Source: Vibrio crassostreae 9ZC13
GTDB lineage: Bacteria > Pseudomonadota > Gammaproteobacteria > Enterobacterales > Vibrionaceae
NCBI RefSeq assembly: GCF_000272045.2
Contig: NZ_AJYZ02000040.1
Location: 139,415-203,414, forward strand
Length of the DNA stretch: 64,000 nucleotides
Direction: 5' to 3'
The notes beneath the pieces were generated by a model. It did no database searches, was not told where the DNA came from, and worked only from the letters and a program-made list of their open reading frames with translations. Positions 29,794 through 40,467 of this stretch are shown here, piece after piece (within the stretch, counting starts at the first letter, position 1; every line of letters begins with the position of its first letter). The translations under genes were made by a program, and so were the position numbers.

Positions 29794-30048
29794 ATGGGTG
29801 GTATCAGTATTTGGCAACTTCTAATCATTGCTGTAATTGTAATTTTGCTATTCGGAACAAAGAAACTGCGCGGTATGGGTGGTGACTTAGGTTCAGCGGT
29901 TAAAGGCTTCAAAAAAGCGATGAGCGATGAAGACAAGCCTGCAGATAAGAAAGATGCAGACTTCGAACCAAAGAATATTGAACAGCAGAAGACAGAAGCT
30001 CACGCTGAAACAACTGCTGAAACAAAGAAAGACAAAGAGCAGGCGTAA
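29794..30048 (+). CDS. tatA: Sec-independent translocase subunit TatA
   Basis: An 84-aa protein with one N-terminal helix ([19 protein letters not shown]), the conserved FGTKKL hinge, an amphipathic helix and an acidic Lys-rich tail. It oligomerises to form the twin-arginine export pore. The second ATG was chosen because TatA begins MGGISIWQL; the first ATG (29788) would add two residues and lies only 4 nt from GAGG. Confidence 0.95.
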   Translation: MGGISIWQLLIIAVIVILLFGTKKLRGMGGDLGSAVKGFKKAMSDEDKPADKKDADFEPKNIEQQKTEAHAETTAETKKDKEQA

Positions 30049-30051
30049 ATC

Positions 30052-30459
30052 GTGTTTGATATCGGTTTTTGGGAACTGGTATTAATATCTGTCGTTGGGT
30101 TAGTGGTTTTAGGGCCTGAGCGTTTGCCCGTGGCGATTCGCAGTATTTCCAAGTTTGTTGGACAAGCGAAAAGCATGGCAAACAGTGTGAAAGATGAACT
30201 TTCTCATGAGCTTAAGGTGCAAGAGCTGCAAGAAAACCTACGCAAGGCGGAAAAAATGGGTATGGAAGATTTATCTCCAGACCTTAAAGCGTCAGTCGAT
30301 GAACTCAAGCAGGCCGCTGCTGAGGTTCAACGTCCGTATGCTAAGCCTGAGTCTGATAAGCCAAGTGAGACTAAACCTAGTGTCATGGAAACTGTGGAAT
30401 CTGAAACCATTCAGGTCAACAGTGAAGCTTCAGCACCGTCAGATAAGAAAGCCGAATAG
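30052..30459 (+). CDS. tatB: Sec-independent translocase subunit TatB
   Basis: A 135-aa protein starting with GTG. One N-terminal helix ([20 protein letters not shown]) is followed by PERLP, an amphipathic helix and a variable tail. It forms the twin-arginine receptor with TatC. It starts 3 nt after tatA ends. In contrast to the tight E. coli arrangement, tatC begins only 148 nt later. Confidence 0.94.
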   Translation: MFDIGFWELVLISVVGLVVLGPERLPVAIRSISKFVGQAKSMANSVKDELSHELKVQELQENLRKAEKMGMEDLSPDLKASVDELKQAAAEVQRPYAKPESDKPSETKPSVMETVESETIQVNSEASAPSDKKAE

Positions 30460-30510
30460 TCTCGCAAGGAGGAGTCGCCGGATACTTGATTCGCTAGATG
30501 TTTAAATAGA

Positions 30511-30558
30511 TATCTATTCAAGTAAATAACTATTCAAGTGGATACCAATTCAACTGGA
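30511..30558 (+). repeat. Three 16-nt imperfect tandem repeats between tatB and tatC
   Basis: Units TATCTATTCAAGTAAA (30511), TAACTATTCAAGTGGA (30527) and TACCAATTCAACTGGA (30543), with a partial fourth unit beginning TAGATA. A strong AAGGAGGAG ribosome-site-like sequence near 30467-30475 has no gene after it, as though the tatC leader had been pushed away from its ribosome site. Confidence 0.65.
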
Positions 30559-30607
30559 TAGATACACGCGCGGCTCCTTTTCGATCTTCCTGTTTAAGAG
30601 GTTTGAC

Positions 30608-31363
30608 ATGTCTTCGACTGAGCAGACACAGCCTTTAATTAGCCACCTTCTAGAACTACGTAATCGCCTACTACGTGCGATTGTCGCGGTGCTAGTGATA
30701 TTTGTCGGGCTAATTTATTTTGCTAATGATATTTATGAATTCGTATCAGCACCTTTGGTAGATCGTCTACCGGAAGGGGCGACGATGATCGCAACCGATG
30801 TTGCATCGCCATTTTTCACACCGCTGAAATTAACCTTGATCGCGTCTATATTCCTCGCGGTTCCGTTTATTTTGTATCAGGTGTGGGCTTTTGTTGCTCC
30901 GGGTTTATACAAGCATGAAAAACGCTTGATCATGCCGCTATTGGCTTCAAGTTCATTGCTGTTTTACTGTGGTGTGGCGTTCGCTTACTTTATTGTATTC
31001 CCGTTGGTATTTGGCTTTTTTACGGCCATATCATTAGGGGGAGTAGAGTTCGCAACCGACATCTCAAGCTATCTTGATTTTGTACTCGCGCTGTTCTTTG
31101 CTTTTGGTATTGCCTTTGAAGTGCCTGTTGCGATTATCTTGTTGTGTTGGACGGGGGCAACAACGCCTCAATCTCTGTCTGAAAAGCGTCCTTACATTGT
31201 GGTGGGTGCTTTCATCATCGGTATGATGCTGACACCACCAGATATGATCTCGCAAACACTGTTGGCGATTCCAATGTGTATTCTGTTTGAGATTGGTCTG
31301 TTTTTCGCACGCTTTTATACGCGTAAGCCAGATGCGGATGAAGAGGAAGAAGCTGAATCTTGA
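30608..31363 (+). CDS. tatC: Sec-independent translocase subunit TatC
   Basis: A 251-aa membrane protein with six helices. It shows the signal-peptide-binding N-terminus ([14 protein letters not shown]), the periplasmic [12 protein letters not shown] and the conserved Glu in [10 protein letters not shown]. It recognises twin-arginine signal peptides. AAGAGG precedes the ATG. Last gene of the ubi-tat run on this strand. Confidence 0.96.
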   Translation: MSSTEQTQPLISHLLELRNRLLRAIVAVLVIFVGLIYFANDIYEFVSAPLVDRLPEGATMIATDVASPFFTPLKLTLIASIFLAVPFILYQVWAFVAPGLYKHEKRLIMPLLASSSLLFYCGVAFAYFIVFPLVFGFFTAISLGGVEFATDISSYLDFVLALFFAFGIAFEVPVAIILLCWTGATTPQSLSEKRPYIVVGAFIIGMMLTPPDMISQTLLAIPMCILFEIGLFFARFYTRKPDADEEEEAES

Positions 31364-31390
31364 TTCGGAATGCTTCAGTAAAAATCACAT

Positions 31391-31425
31391 AATAAAAAAG
31401 CGGCCTAGGGCCGCTTTTTTATTAT
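31391..31425. terminator. Bidirectional terminator between tatC and the 38-aa gene
   Basis: AAAAAAGCGGCC pairs with GGCCGCTTTTTT around a short loop; it has A/T runs on both sides. Confidence 0.88.
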
Positions 31426-31431
31426 GTCTGT

Positions 31432-31548
31432 TTATCGAATCTTTAACTGATAGCCACAGTTCTGACATATATAGAGCTCTTTGATGCCCAAAATTTTATG
31501 CCATAGGGTTCGATGTTGACGTTGTAAGTGTTGTGAATGGTCACACAT
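31432..31548 (-). CDS. 38-aa CxxC mini-protein of unknown function
   Basis: A short frame supported by its translation signals: GGAGG lies 8-9 nt before the ATG, a -10 TATAGT and a -35 TTGAGA lie upstream, and the tatC terminator serves its 3' end. The product is basic and His-rich at the N-terminus (MCDHSQHLQRQHRTLWHK). It ends in a zinc-knuckle-like CQNC (four residues before GYQLKIR, as CQNCGYQ). Possible metal binding is inferred. No family is recognised. The gene lies alone between convergent tatC and co-oriented tatD-family DNA. Confidence 0.65.
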   Translation of the reverse strand: MCDHSQHLQRQHRTLWHKILGIKELYICQNCGYQLKIR

Positions 31549-31579
31549 AATCAACTACCTCCATATGCAGGTGGTTGAT

Positions 31580-31606
31580 ACTATACATGTCACTTAGCTT
31601 TCTCAA
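31580..31606 (-). promoter_or_regulatory. Candidate promoter of the 38-aa gene
   Basis: On the minus strand a -35 TTGAGA (31601-31606) and a -10 TATAGT (31580-31585) with a 15-bp spacer, about 32 bp before the ATG. Confidence 0.4.
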
Positions 31607-31651
31607 ATAAATTCAGGAAAAATCCGTAATAATTACTTATTAATAGATTTG

Positions 31652-32413
31652 TCATAAATTAAACAATGCCTTAGCATTTTTGGTGGTTATGTTTTCGACT
31701 TCTTCAAGGGTAATTCCGCGTAATTCGGCGATGCGTTTTGCTACTAATTCTGTGTAGGCTGGTTCATTGCGTTTACCGCGATTCGGTGTTGGTGCCAAGT
31801 ATGGGCAATCTGTCTCTAGAATGACGTAATCCATATCGAGATGTGGGATCACCTTGTCCATCCCAGAGTTCTTAAAGGTCGAAACGCCGCCTAAACCTAA
31901 ATGAAAGCCTAGCTCGTTGATCGCTTGAGCTTCCTCTAAGCTGCTACCAAAGCAGTGGAATACCCCGCGTAAGCTGCCATCTTGTTCTTTACGAAGTAGG
32001 GCAAGTGTCTCTTCAATGGAATCACGAGTGTGGATCACCACAGGTAGATCAAGCTCTTTTGCCCACTGCAGTTGAGTCACAAACGCCATCTCTTGTTCAG
32101 CCTTGAAGGTTTTATCCCAGTACAAGTCGATACCAATCTCACCCACCGCGATAAAGTCATGCTTATCAAACCAAGCTCGAATGGTTTTGAGGGTTTGCTC
32201 GATATTCGCATCCACATAACAAGGGTGTAAGCCCATCATTGAACGGCACACATCAGGAAACTGCGCTTCCGTTGCTAACATTGGTTCGATAGATTCTAAA
32301 TCGATGTTCGGCAATAGAATGGTATCAATCCCTTGAGCCAGTGCGCGCTGCACAACTTGTTCGCGGTCTTCATCGAATTCACTAGCGTAAATATGAGCAT
32401 GGGTGTCGATCAT
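31652..32413 (-). CDS. TatD-family metal-dependent hydrolase
   Basis: A 253-aa TIM-barrel hydrolase. Metal ligands: the N-terminal THAH (His5, His7), the Glu in VGEIGID, then VVIHTRD, FHCFG and LETDCPYLAP. TatD-family enzymes are 3'-5' DNases with possible roles in DNA repair and quality control. It lies next to tatABC as in E. coli but is transcribed in the opposite direction, and the sequence is closer to the broader TatD/YcfH group than to E. coli TatD itself, so no symbol is given. AGGA precedes the ATG. Confidence 0.88.
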   Translation of the reverse strand: MIDTHAHIYASEFDEDREQVVQRALAQGIDTILLPNIDLESIEPMLATEAQFPDVCRSMMGLHPCYVDANIEQTLKTIRAWFDKHDFIAVGEIGIDLYWDKTFKAEQEMAFVTQLQWAKELDLPVVIHTRDSIEETLALLRKEQDGSLRGVFHCFGSSLEEAQAINELGFHLGLGGVSTFKNSGMDKVIPHLDMDYVILETDCPYLAPTPNRGKRNEPAYTELVAKRIAELRGITLEEVENITTKNAKALFNL

Positions 32414-32570
32414 TGTTTTGTCCTGAAAGCGGTCTTTACTGAGTTGTCATGAGTATACGGCAGTGTGAGGAGAAGGTCATTTTTTGCCATTTATCCCTAT
32501 TTTTGAGTGGGTTTCATATTTTACTGCTAGCGTCCTGAGCCATCAGTGATATGCTTTTGCCTGTATTTAG

Positions 32571-33665
<1,095 letters not shown>

Positions 33666-33741
33666 CCGTGTAGATCTCACTTAAGTGATCAGTAAAGGGT
33701 TGGCCATTGTGCCAGCCCTTTCGTTTATAAGGATGAATAAG

Positions 33742-34176
33742 ATGTCAGTTGTCGTACGTGAAGGTTCTTTAGAAGAAGTGGTGTCTGTGGTCGAGCAGAT
33801 CTCTGAGTTCGCTAAAAAAGAGAGTGTCGCTTCTCTGTCAGAGCGGCTGGCAGGGAAAAAGAGCCTTATCTTAGTGGCTGAAGAAGCTGGCGTGTTGCTT
33901 GGCTTTAAGATCGGCTATGAATTGGATCAAGATACTTTTTACAGCTGGTTTGGTGGCGTGTCACCGCTCGCGAGGAACAAAGGCGTTGCACAGGCGCAAT
34001 TAGACGTTCAGGAACAGTGGGCGAAAGAGCAGGGCTACAGACAGTTAAAGGTTAAGTCTCGTAACCAGTTCCCTGCAATGTTGCGCCTGTTATTGAGAAA
34101 CGGTTACCTAATCGAAAGATTTGAAGAAAAAGAAGACATTAATGACCATAGAATCCATTTTTTGAAGCAAATTTAA
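33742..34176 (+). CDS. GNAT-family N-acetyltransferase
   Basis: A 144-aa acetyltransferase. The acetyl-CoA site is less canonical than usual (VSPLARNKGVAQAQLDVQEQWAKEQGY). The C-terminal KSRNQFPAMLRLLLRNGYLIERFE is typical of the fold. The start at 33742 was chosen for AAGGA 8 nt upstream; 33733 is too close to it. The acceptor substrate is unknown. It lies just upstream of ryhB. Confidence 0.82.
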   Translation: MSVVVREGSLEEVVSVVEQISEFAKKESVASLSERLAGKKSLILVAEEAGVLLGFKIGYELDQDTFYSWFGGVSPLARNKGVAQAQLDVQEQWAKEQGYRQLKVKSRNQFPAMLRLLLRNGYLIERFEEKEDINDHRIHFLKQI

Positions 34177-34203
34177 GCACTGCTGTTAACGGTTTATAAA
34201 TTA

Positions 34204-34222
34204 AATGAGATTTATTCTCATT
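34204..34222. promoter_or_regulatory. Fur box 1 upstream of ryhB
   Basis: AATGAGATTTATTCTCATT matches the Vibrio Fur consensus at nearly every fixed position. It lies within a perfect inverted repeat with 11-bp arms (34199-34227), just upstream of the ryhB -35. Confidence 0.82.
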
Positions 34223-34228
34223 TAATTG

Positions 34229-34256
34229 TTGACTATTAAATGAGAATCATTATTAT
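34229..34256 (+). promoter_or_regulatory. ryhB promoter
   Basis: A -35 TTGACT (34229-34234), a 16-bp spacer and a -10 TATTAT (34251-34256) predict initiation near 34263. The second Fur box covers the spacer and -10. Confidence 0.72.
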
Positions 34257-34257
34257 T
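34239..34257. promoter_or_regulatory. Fur box 2 overlapping the ryhB promoter
   Basis: AATGAGAATCATTATTATT covers the spacer and -10 region; iron-loaded Fur here would block RNA polymerase. Confidence 0.82.
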
Positions 34258-34262
34258 AACTT

Positions 34263-34484
34263 CGTCTTAGGGAATGAGGAAATGTTCACAAGGATGTTAA
34301 GTACTCAAGTATCTACTTGGTTACCCAACAGAATTCTCGCGAACTTGTACTAAGTTCTTTTTGACACGACATTGCTCACATTGCTTCCAGTGTAATTTAT
34401 AGCTTTTAGGTAAAGCTGTGGTATTCAATTTGAATGGCTTTACCGGTTTTTGCTAGGCGACATCTTCGGGTGTCGCTTTTTTTT
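34263..34484 (+). ncRNA. ryhB: RyhB small regulatory RNA
   Basis: The core ACACGACATTGCTCACATTG and the following CTTCCAG (34364-34390) are the diagnostic seed region of enterobacterial RyhB. The transcript is about 222 nt, matching the long Vibrio form rather than the 90-nt E. coli one. It ends in a terminator: GCGACA/TGTCGC stem (34457-34476) plus eight T. RyhB pairs with Hfq and represses mRNAs of iron-using proteins when iron is scarce. Location between hemB and polA agrees with V. cholerae. Confidence 0.93.
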
Positions 34485-34554
34485 ATACCTACCATTTCAA
34501 CAAGATGCATATTTAGTGGCACGTATTTTTATGAATAAAACGCCATCAGCATTC

Positions 34555-34705
34555 TTTTCCACAACGCAAGATCGAGAAAAGATCGTTGATCATCTGTTCG
34601 ATCTGTAAAATTATTCTTTATTTTCAGTTGTTTATTGGTGTTTTTTGAGTTGTTCACCGTAGTTCTCAACAGGGTGGATAAATAATATAAACAGAGTTAT
34701 CCACA
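34555..34705. promoter_or_regulatory. DnaA-box and GATC cluster upstream of polA
   Basis: Three DnaA-box-like 9-mers: TTTTCCACA (34555-34563), the complement of TTATCCACC (34673-34681) and a perfect TTATCCACA (34697-34705). Four GATC sites lie within 34 bp (34570, 34581, 34588, 34600). They precede polA by 150-300 bp. DnaA stimulation of polA has been reported in E. coli (from memory), so transcriptional control by DnaA/Dam is the main hypothesis. The site is not the replication origin by context. Confidence 0.55.
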
Positions 34706-34856
34706 GAACGCTTGCGTCTAAGAACAAAAAATAACAACAAATCGATTATAACGAACACAACCGAGTGAACGGATACAGATCGACAACGTGGAATCCAACC
34801 AACAGACGTGGCATTCTTAACAGATAATTTCTGTACTTACTGGATACACAAACATT

Positions 34857-37655
34857 ATGGCTCGTATTCCTGATAATCCATTGATTCTGATCGATGGCTC
34901 TTCTTACCTATATCGCGCGTTTCATGCTTACCCTGGCACCATGAGCAATGGTGATATCCCGACTAACGCGGTTTACGGTGTAGTTAACATGCTGCGCAGC
35001 ATGATGCGTCAATTTGCTTCTGATCGTATTGCGGTTATTTTTGATGCAAAAGGAAAGACGTTCCGTGATGACATGTACCCAGAGTACAAGGCTAATCGTC
35101 CACCTATGCCGGATGATCTACGTTGTCAGATCGAACCTTTGCACAACGTGATTCGCGCAATGGGTCTACCACTTATCTCGATCCCAGGCGTTGAAGCGGA
35201 TGATGTGATTGGTACGCTAGCTTCTCAAGCATCTAAAGCGGGCATGCCGGTTTTGATCAGTACTGGCGATAAAGATATGGCGCAGCTGGTTGATGACAAC
35301 GTTACTTTGATCAACACCATGACCAACGTGGTTATGGATCGCGAAGGCGTGATAGAGAAGTTTGGCATCCCACCTGAGCTGATTATCGACTACCTTGCAC
35401 TGATGGGCGATAAAGTGGATAACATTCCTGGCGTTCCAGGTGTTGGTGACAAAACAGCAACTGCTCTACTACAAGGCATTGGTAGCATCGAAAAGCTGTA
35501 TCAAAACCTGGATGATATTGCCGCTCTTGGCTTCCGTGGTTCAAAAACCATGGCTAAGAAGCTGATTGATAATAAAGACAACGCTGAGATGTCTTACGAG
35601 CTTGCAACGATCAAACTGGACGTCGAGTTAGAAGAGACACCTGAGTCGCTTGTAAAAGCACAACCAAATACGGATGAGCTGATTAAGCTATACGGTCAAC
35701 TGGTCTTCAAATCTTGGTTGAACGAGCTACTTGAAGGCGGCAGCGGTGTGGTTGAGGCGGATGAGAAGTCGGGTGCAGTGCGCAGCAGCACGGCATCAAC
35801 CACTTCTACCGTAGAAATGAACACCTCTGCAGTGACGATTGATCGCAGCAACTACGAAACCATCTTAGATGAAGCCTCTTTTAATGCGTGGCTAGAGAAA
35901 CTGAAAGCGTCAGAGGTGTTTGCCTTTGATACTGAAACAGATAGCTTGGACTACATGGTGGCTAACCTTGTTGGTCTATCATTCGCAACCGAAGAAGGCG
36001 TTGCCGCTTACGTACCGGTTGCCCATGATTACCTAGATGCACCTCAACAACTCGACCGTGATTGGGTACTTGAACAGCTTAAGCCGATTCTTGAAGATGA
36101 CGCACAGGCTAAAGTCGGTCAAAACCTGAAGTACGATATGAGCGTTTTAGCGCGCTACGGTATCGAGATGAAAGGCATCAAGCACGACACCATGCTAGCG
36201 TCTTATGTTTTTAATAGCGTTGGCGGCAAGCATGATATGGACAGCCTAGCGCTGCGTTTCCTTCAGCACAGCTGCATCTCATTTGAGCAAATCGCAGGTA
36301 AAGGTAAGAAGCAGCTTACTTTCAACCAGATTGAGCTGGGTGAAGCGTCTCCATACGCAGCAGAAGATGCTGACGTGACTTTACGTCTTCATAACCGTTT
36401 GATGGAAAACATTGAGCAAGATGAAAAGCTAAAAGCCATCTATGAAGAAATCGAAGTACCACTGATCCCTGTAATGTCTCGCATTGAACGTACCGGCGTA
36501 TTCATCGATGACATGTTGCTGGGCGCTCAATCGCAAGAGATTGCGGTTCGATTGGATGAGCTAGAACAGAAAGCCTACGAGATTGCAGAGCAAGAGTTCA
36601 ACATGAACTCGCCAAAACAGCTGCAAGCGATCCTGTTTGAGAAAATGGGTCTGCCTGTTATCAAGAAAACGCCATCAGGTGCACCTTCAACCAACGAAGA
36701 AGTGCTGCAAGAGTTGGCTCTTGATTACCCGCTACCTAAGCTGATCATTGAGTATCGTGGCCTTGCGAAACTAAAGTCGACCTACACAGATAAACTACCG
36801 AAGATGATCAACGCTGAAACGGGTCGTGTTCATACGTCTTATCACCAAGCGGTGACAGCAACGGGTCGATTGTCTTCAACAGATCCAAACCTGCAGAACA
36901 TCCCAATTCGTAATGAAGAAGGCCGTCGTATCCGCCAAGCATTCGTTGCACAACATGGTTGGAAGATTCTAGCGGTCGATTACTCTCAAATTGAATTGCG
37001 TATCATGGCGCACCTTTCGGGTGATAAAGCGCTTCTGGAAGCATTCCAACAAGGCAAAGATATCCACGCGGCAACGGCTGCTGAGATCATTGGTGTTGAT
37101 ATTGAGAGTGTGACCACTGAACAACGTCGTCGTGCTAAAGCCGTTAACTTCGGTCTTATCTACGGTATGAGTGCCTTTGGCTTGGCTAAGCAACTGGGTA
37201 TTCCTCGTGGCGAAGCACAGCACTACATGGACACTTACTTCGAGCGTTACCCTGGCGTAATGCAGTATATGGAAGACACGCGCAGTGCTGCTTCAGAGCA
37301 AGGCTTCGTTGAAACCATTTACGGTCGTCGACTGCACCTTCCTGAGATTCAATCTCGTAATGGCATGCGTCGTAAAGCTGCTGAACGCGCGGCGATCAAT
37401 GCGCCAATGCAAGGCACAGCAGCGGACATCATTAAGAAAGCGATGTTGTTGGTGGATGAGTGGATTCAAGCGGAAGGCGATGGTCGTGTAAAACTGCTTA
37501 TGCAGGTACACGATGAATTGGTGTTTGAAGTGGAAGAGTCATCTTTAGCCGAAATTGAAAGTAAAGTACAAGAATTGATGGAATCCGCTGCAGAGCTAGA
37601 AGTGCCGCTTGTCGCGGAAGCTGGCCACGGTGACAACTGGGATCAAGCCCACTAA
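34857..37655 (+). CDS. polA: DNA polymerase I
   Basis: 932 aa (E. coli 928). The 5'-nuclease domain (about 1-290) has [14 protein letters not shown] and [13 protein letters not shown]. The 3'-5' proofreading domain (about 325-520) is intact, with [12 protein letters not shown] and a later YAAEDADVT. The polymerase domain has [34 protein letters not shown] and a final [12 protein letters not shown]. It fills repair gaps and removes Okazaki primers. No strong ribosome site is visible. The upstream region carries DnaA boxes. Confidence 0.98.
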   Translation: MARIPDNPLILIDGSSYLYRAFHAYPGTMSNGDIPTNAVYGVVNMLRSMMRQFASDRIAVIFDAKGKTFRDDMYPEYKANRPPMPDDLRCQIEPLHNVIRAMGLPLISIPGVEADDVIGTLASQASKAGMPVLISTGDKDMAQLVDDNVTLINTMTNVVMDREGVIEKFGIPPELIIDYLALMGDKVDNIPGVPGVGDKTATALLQGIGSIEKLYQNLDDIAALGFRGSKTMAKKLIDNKDNAEMSYELATIKLDVELEETPESLVKAQPNTDELIKLYGQLVFKSWLNELLEGGSGVVEADEKSGAVRSSTASTTSTVEMNTSAVTIDRSNYETILDEASFNAWLEKLKASEVFAFDTETDSLDYMVANLVGLSFATEEGVAAYVPVAHDYLDAPQQLDRDWVLEQLKPILEDDAQAKVGQNLKYDMSVLARYGIEMKGIKHDTMLASYVFNSVGGKHDMDSLALRFLQHSCISFEQIAGKGKKQLTFNQIELGEASPYAAEDADVTLRLHNRLMENIEQDEKLKAIYEEIEVPLIPVMSRIERTGVFIDDMLLGAQSQEIAVRLDELEQKAYEIAEQEFNMNSPKQLQAILFEKMGLPVIKKTPSGAPSTNEEVLQELALDYPLPKLIIEYRGLAKLKSTYTDKLPKMINAETGRVHTSYHQAVTATGRLSSTDPNLQNIPIRNEEGRRIRQAFVAQHGWKILAVDYSQIELRIMAHLSGDKALLEAFQQGKDIHAATAAEIIGVDIESVTTEQRRRAKAVNFGLIYGMSAFGLAKQLGIPRGEAQHYMDTYFERYPGVMQYMEDTRSAASEQGFVETIYGRRLHLPEIQSRNGMRRKAAERAAINAPMQGTAADIIKKAMLLVDEWIQAEGDGRVKLLMQVHDELVFEVEESSLAEIESKVQELMESAAELEVPLVAEAGHGDNWDQAH

Positions 37656-37683
37656 TCAGTTTTTGACCTTAATAAGCAAATTA

Positions 37684-37719
37684 GTATGAGCCAGTGCACA
37701 AACACTGGCTTTTTTTTGT
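37684..37719 (+). terminator. Terminator of polA
   Basis: AGCCAGTG pairs with CACTGGCT, followed by a run of T. Confidence 0.88.
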
Positions 37720-37830
37720 CTCAAATAAAGTTAAGTCGTAATAAGAATTTAGGTGTTTTAATAAAACATTCATGAAAAAAAACTACAAAAGTTGTTTTCA
37801 TTTCTGAGCAATTGTTGTACATTAAATCTC

Positions 37831-37935
37831 GTAGGGTACAGAGGTAAGATGTTCTATCTTTCAGACCTTTTGTTTCACGTTATTGGATTAGGCTGATTCA
37901 GCCGCCCCAGTCAGTATTTGACTGGGGCGTTTTTT
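37831..37935 (+). ncRNA. spf: Spot 42 small regulatory RNA
   Basis: The first 38 bases are nearly identical to E. coli Spot 42 (GTAGGGTACAGAGGTAAGAT and onward), and the 3' terminator hairpin GCCCCAGTCAG...CTGGGGC plus T run is also conserved. About 105 nt. Spot 42 acts with Hfq on catabolic mRNAs and is repressed by cAMP-CRP in E. coli. It lies just downstream of polA, as in enterobacteria. The -10 TACATT lies at 37819-37824. The remaining gap to 38162 holds nothing else that could be supported. Confidence 0.96.
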
Positions 37936-38162
37936 CTTGTGCGAAAGAAAAATATTTCCAACCTATCATTCCCCCGTAAAACCTCTTATTTTTAGTGCCT
38001 TTTATTACACTTTCTCAAGCACAGTGATAAACCCCTGATTTGCCTTAGATCTGAAATTCGATCAGCTTTTGGTAATTTAAATCCGTCTCTAAGTCGATTG
38101 TTTTATCACTTGAAATAACTTTTATTTTACAAGTTATCGATAAAGGATTGATGGATCACGCC

Positions 38163-38762
38163 TTATTTATCAGTGTATTGAGTCGGTGAATGCTCAATGT
38201 AATCCATGATTTTCTGTTGTTTCTCGGTGCTGTATTTCAGTGCTTCGGCGGTGATCTGGATGGATTGTGCCATCGAAGAGATATTGTTGGTCGCTTTTAC
38301 CAAGGTTTGCTGCATGGGTTTCAGGATAAGCAGATAGATAGCGGTCAAAGCTATAATAATGACAGCGATAACGGCCGCCAGCGCAATGATGATCTTGGTC
38401 TGAATGTCATCCAACAGCATTTGACTGGTTTGTTTAAAGGCGAGTCGAGATTGGTCTAAGGCTTGTGGCAGTTGATTGAGTGATGTCTTGGTGGAGCTCG
38501 CAAGCTTATTGATACTTTCAACCGTTTGATTGAGGGCTTGTTGCTGGTCGTCGCTTAGGTTGGGGTTGTTGACTATCGCTTGCAAAGATTGCGATATCAC
38601 CTCAAGAGACTCACTCGCGTCTTGGGCGTACTTTTCCATGCCATCGAGGTCTAAGGTCATATCGACATTGATCAGTGGGGCTTGTTCTTGTTCTGCTTCA
38701 GAGGCAAACCCTGTCAGTGAGACCAACATAAGTGCAATGATGGCCAATGGTGTTTTCCACAT
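38163..38762 (-). CDS. Exported membrane-anchored coiled-coil protein, unknown function
   Basis: A 199-aa protein with a signal sequence (1-20, ...LTGFA/S). A Gln/Ser/Leu-rich periplasmic helical region (about 30-118) leads to a strong membrane helix (about 124-148) and a helical C-terminal tail. The arrangement resembles a short chemoreceptor without HAMP or signalling domain. AAGGA precedes the ATG. No family is recognised. It lies between spf and engB, where E. coli has no gene. Confidence 0.7.
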   Translation of the reverse strand: MWKTPLAIIALMLVSLTGFASEAEQEQAPLINVDMTLDLDGMEKYAQDASESLEVISQSLQAIVNNPNLSDDQQQALNQTVESINKLASSTKTSLNQLPQALDQSRLAFKQTSQMLLDDIQTKIIIALAAVIAVIIIALTAIYLLILKPMQQTLVKATNNISSMAQSIQITAEALKYSTEKQQKIMDYIEHSPTQYTDK

Positions 38763-38889
38763 GAGTATTCCTTTCTCATTGTTCTGATTATTTAGATGTG
38801 TCTTTTAGTATGGTTCACTTCTATTGGTTTTAGTGGCTAAATCCGATTTTTAACACTAAAAACTTATGCTTAACTCACTCATTTTTGGG

Positions 38890-38922
38890 CAAAAAAATAC
38901 CCCACCTATATAAGGAGGGGCA
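38890..38922 (-). terminator. Terminator of engB
   Basis: On the minus strand CCCCTCC pairs with GGTGGGG (one mismatch), followed by seven T. Confidence 0.7.
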
Positions 38923-38980
38923 TTGATAAGGCTAAATCACGTGTTGTAAGTGCTCTAACCTATAGCGATAAGTAGAGGAA

Positions 38981-39640
38981 CTACTCTGAGTCGTTGTTCT
39001 CTTCGTCTGCTAACTCATCAATGATTTGATCAGCAAGCGCAGGCGCAAACCACTCATCCATCTTGGCACGCAGTTGGTCAACGCCGATGCCCTTCATTGA
39101 AGAGAAGACATCAACCGCAACATCACCACCGAAAGATTTTGCATCGTTACGGATTTTCAGTAGCTGTGCTTTACGCGCACCACTTTTCAGTTTGTCTGCT
39201 TTTGTTAACAAAACCTGTACTGGGATGCGGCTATCGATAGCCCAGTAGATCATTTGTTGGTCAAGGTCTTTCATTGGGTGACGGATATCCATCAATACCA
39301 CTAAACCTTTCAGGCTTTCACGTCGTTGTAGGTATTCACCTAGCGACTTCTGCCATTTTTTCTTCATCTCAAGTGGTACTTGAGCAAAGCCATATCCAGG
39401 TAAATCGACGATATGACAACCGTCCGTTACCTTAAATAGGTTGATTAGCTGAGTTCGACCGGGTGTTTTACTGGTTTTCGCCAAGCTTTTTTGGTTTGTA
39501 ACGCGATTTAGCGCGCTAGATTTACCAGCATTGGAGCGTCCTGCAAACGCAATTTCGATCCCTTCGTCTTCTGGTAAATGACGAATATCAGGTGCACTGG
39601 TAATGAAATGCGTGTTTTGATAATGAATTTTTACGCTCAC
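38981..39640 (-). CDS. engB: Ribosome biogenesis GTP-binding protein EngB/YsxC (YihA)
   Basis: A 219-aa essential GTPase involved in 50S subunit assembly. G1 [10 protein letters not shown]3 DLPGYGFA and G4 TKADK are visible. Start: GTG 39640, set by GGAG 6 nt upstream and by similarity starting at [10 protein letters not shown]. The frame remains open another 50 codons upstream but that part is not conserved-looking. The gene is divergent from the cytochrome c4 gene. Confidence 0.95.
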   Translation of the reverse strand: MSVKIHYQNTHFITSAPDIRHLPEDEGIEIAFAGRSNAGKSSALNRVTNQKSLAKTSKTPGRTQLINLFKVTDGCHIVDLPGYGFAQVPLEMKKKWQKSLGEYLQRRESLKGLVVLMDIRHPMKDLDQQMIYWAIDSRIPVQVLLTKADKLKSGARKAQLLKIRNDAKSFGGDVAVDVFSSMKGIGVDQLRAKMDEWFAPALADQIIDELADEENNDSE

Positions 39641-39788
39641 TGTTAACTCCATCTCGACTTTGTGTAGTCGATTGATTACTTTTTTGTGAATTTGTGTAAA
39701 ATAACCGTGCTCGGCATAAGGTCGCCTATTGTACCATGAGTGGCAACATAGAGTGGTACTGGAAGCTTGATAATTATAATGGAATGTC

Positions 39789-40406
39789 ATGAAGAAATTA
39801 GCGCTAATTTTGAGTCTTTTAGCCAGCTGCTCAGTATGGGCTCAAGGTAGTATTGAAGCTGGTAAAGCCAAATCACAAACATGTGTTGCCTGCCACGGTG
39901 CTGACGGCAACAGCCTGATCACTCAGTACCCTAAGCTGGCTGGTCAACATGAGAAGTATCTAGAGAAGCAGTTAAAAGAGCTTAAGCTAGGTATGACAAG
40001 TGGTGGTAAGCAAGGTCGTTACGAACCTGTAATGGGTGCAATGGCGATGCCTTTATCTGAAGAAGATATGGCTGACCTAGCGGCATACTACGCCTCTCTA
40101 CCTATCTCTAGTAACTCTACTCCTGAAAATGTAGTAGATGAAGGTAAGGTTCTTTACACAGCGGGTAACGCAGAACGCGGCGTAACGGCGTGTATTGCTT
40201 GTCATGGCCCTCGTGGTAATGGTACCGAACTTTCTGGTTTCCCTAAGATTTCAGGTCAGCACGCAGATTACATCAAGGCTCAACTTGAAAAATTCCGCGA
40301 TGGTGACCGTAATAACGACATGAATGCGATGATGCGTGATGTAGCTAAAAAGTTAACAGACGCTGATATTGATACCTTATCGAAGTACGTTGGTGGTTTA
40401 CACTAA
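39789..40406 (+). CDS. Dihaem cytochrome c4
   Basis: A 205-aa periplasmic cytochrome. A signal peptide (1-19, ...CSVWA/QG) is followed by two cytochrome c domains with CVACH (Cys32, Cys35, His36) and CIACH (Cys135, Cys138, His139). Each has a distal Met region (MAMPL; MNAMM). It passes electrons to terminal oxidases. The E. coli locus lacks this gene. Confidence 0.94.
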   Translation: MKKLALILSLLASCSVWAQGSIEAGKAKSQTCVACHGADGNSLITQYPKLAGQHEKYLEKQLKELKLGMTSGGKQGRYEPVMGAMAMPLSEEDMADLAAYYASLPISSNSTPENVVDEGKVLYTAGNAERGVTACIACHGPRGNGTELSGFPKISGQHADYIKAQLEKFRDGDRNNDMNAMMRDVAKKLTDADIDTLSKYVGGLH

Positions 40407-40467
40407 TTTGTCGGTTTCTTGCTCTTAGCCAGAGTAAAGGAATGTACGTTCGAGCGAGATTGAAGAG

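Noticed and set aside
30194..30505. 103-aa plus-strand frame
   Set aside because: It overlaps tatB in another frame and its composition is that of a shadow.
34545..34720. Replication origin between ryhB and polA
   Set aside because: Although DnaA boxes and GATC sites cluster, the region is small and lacks a full set of boxes. The Vibrio chromosome I origin lies beside mnmG/mioC, not polA.
37936..38162. A second small RNA after Spot 42, as reported in Aliivibrio
   Set aside because: No promoter and terminator pair could be found here by eye, so it is not claimed.
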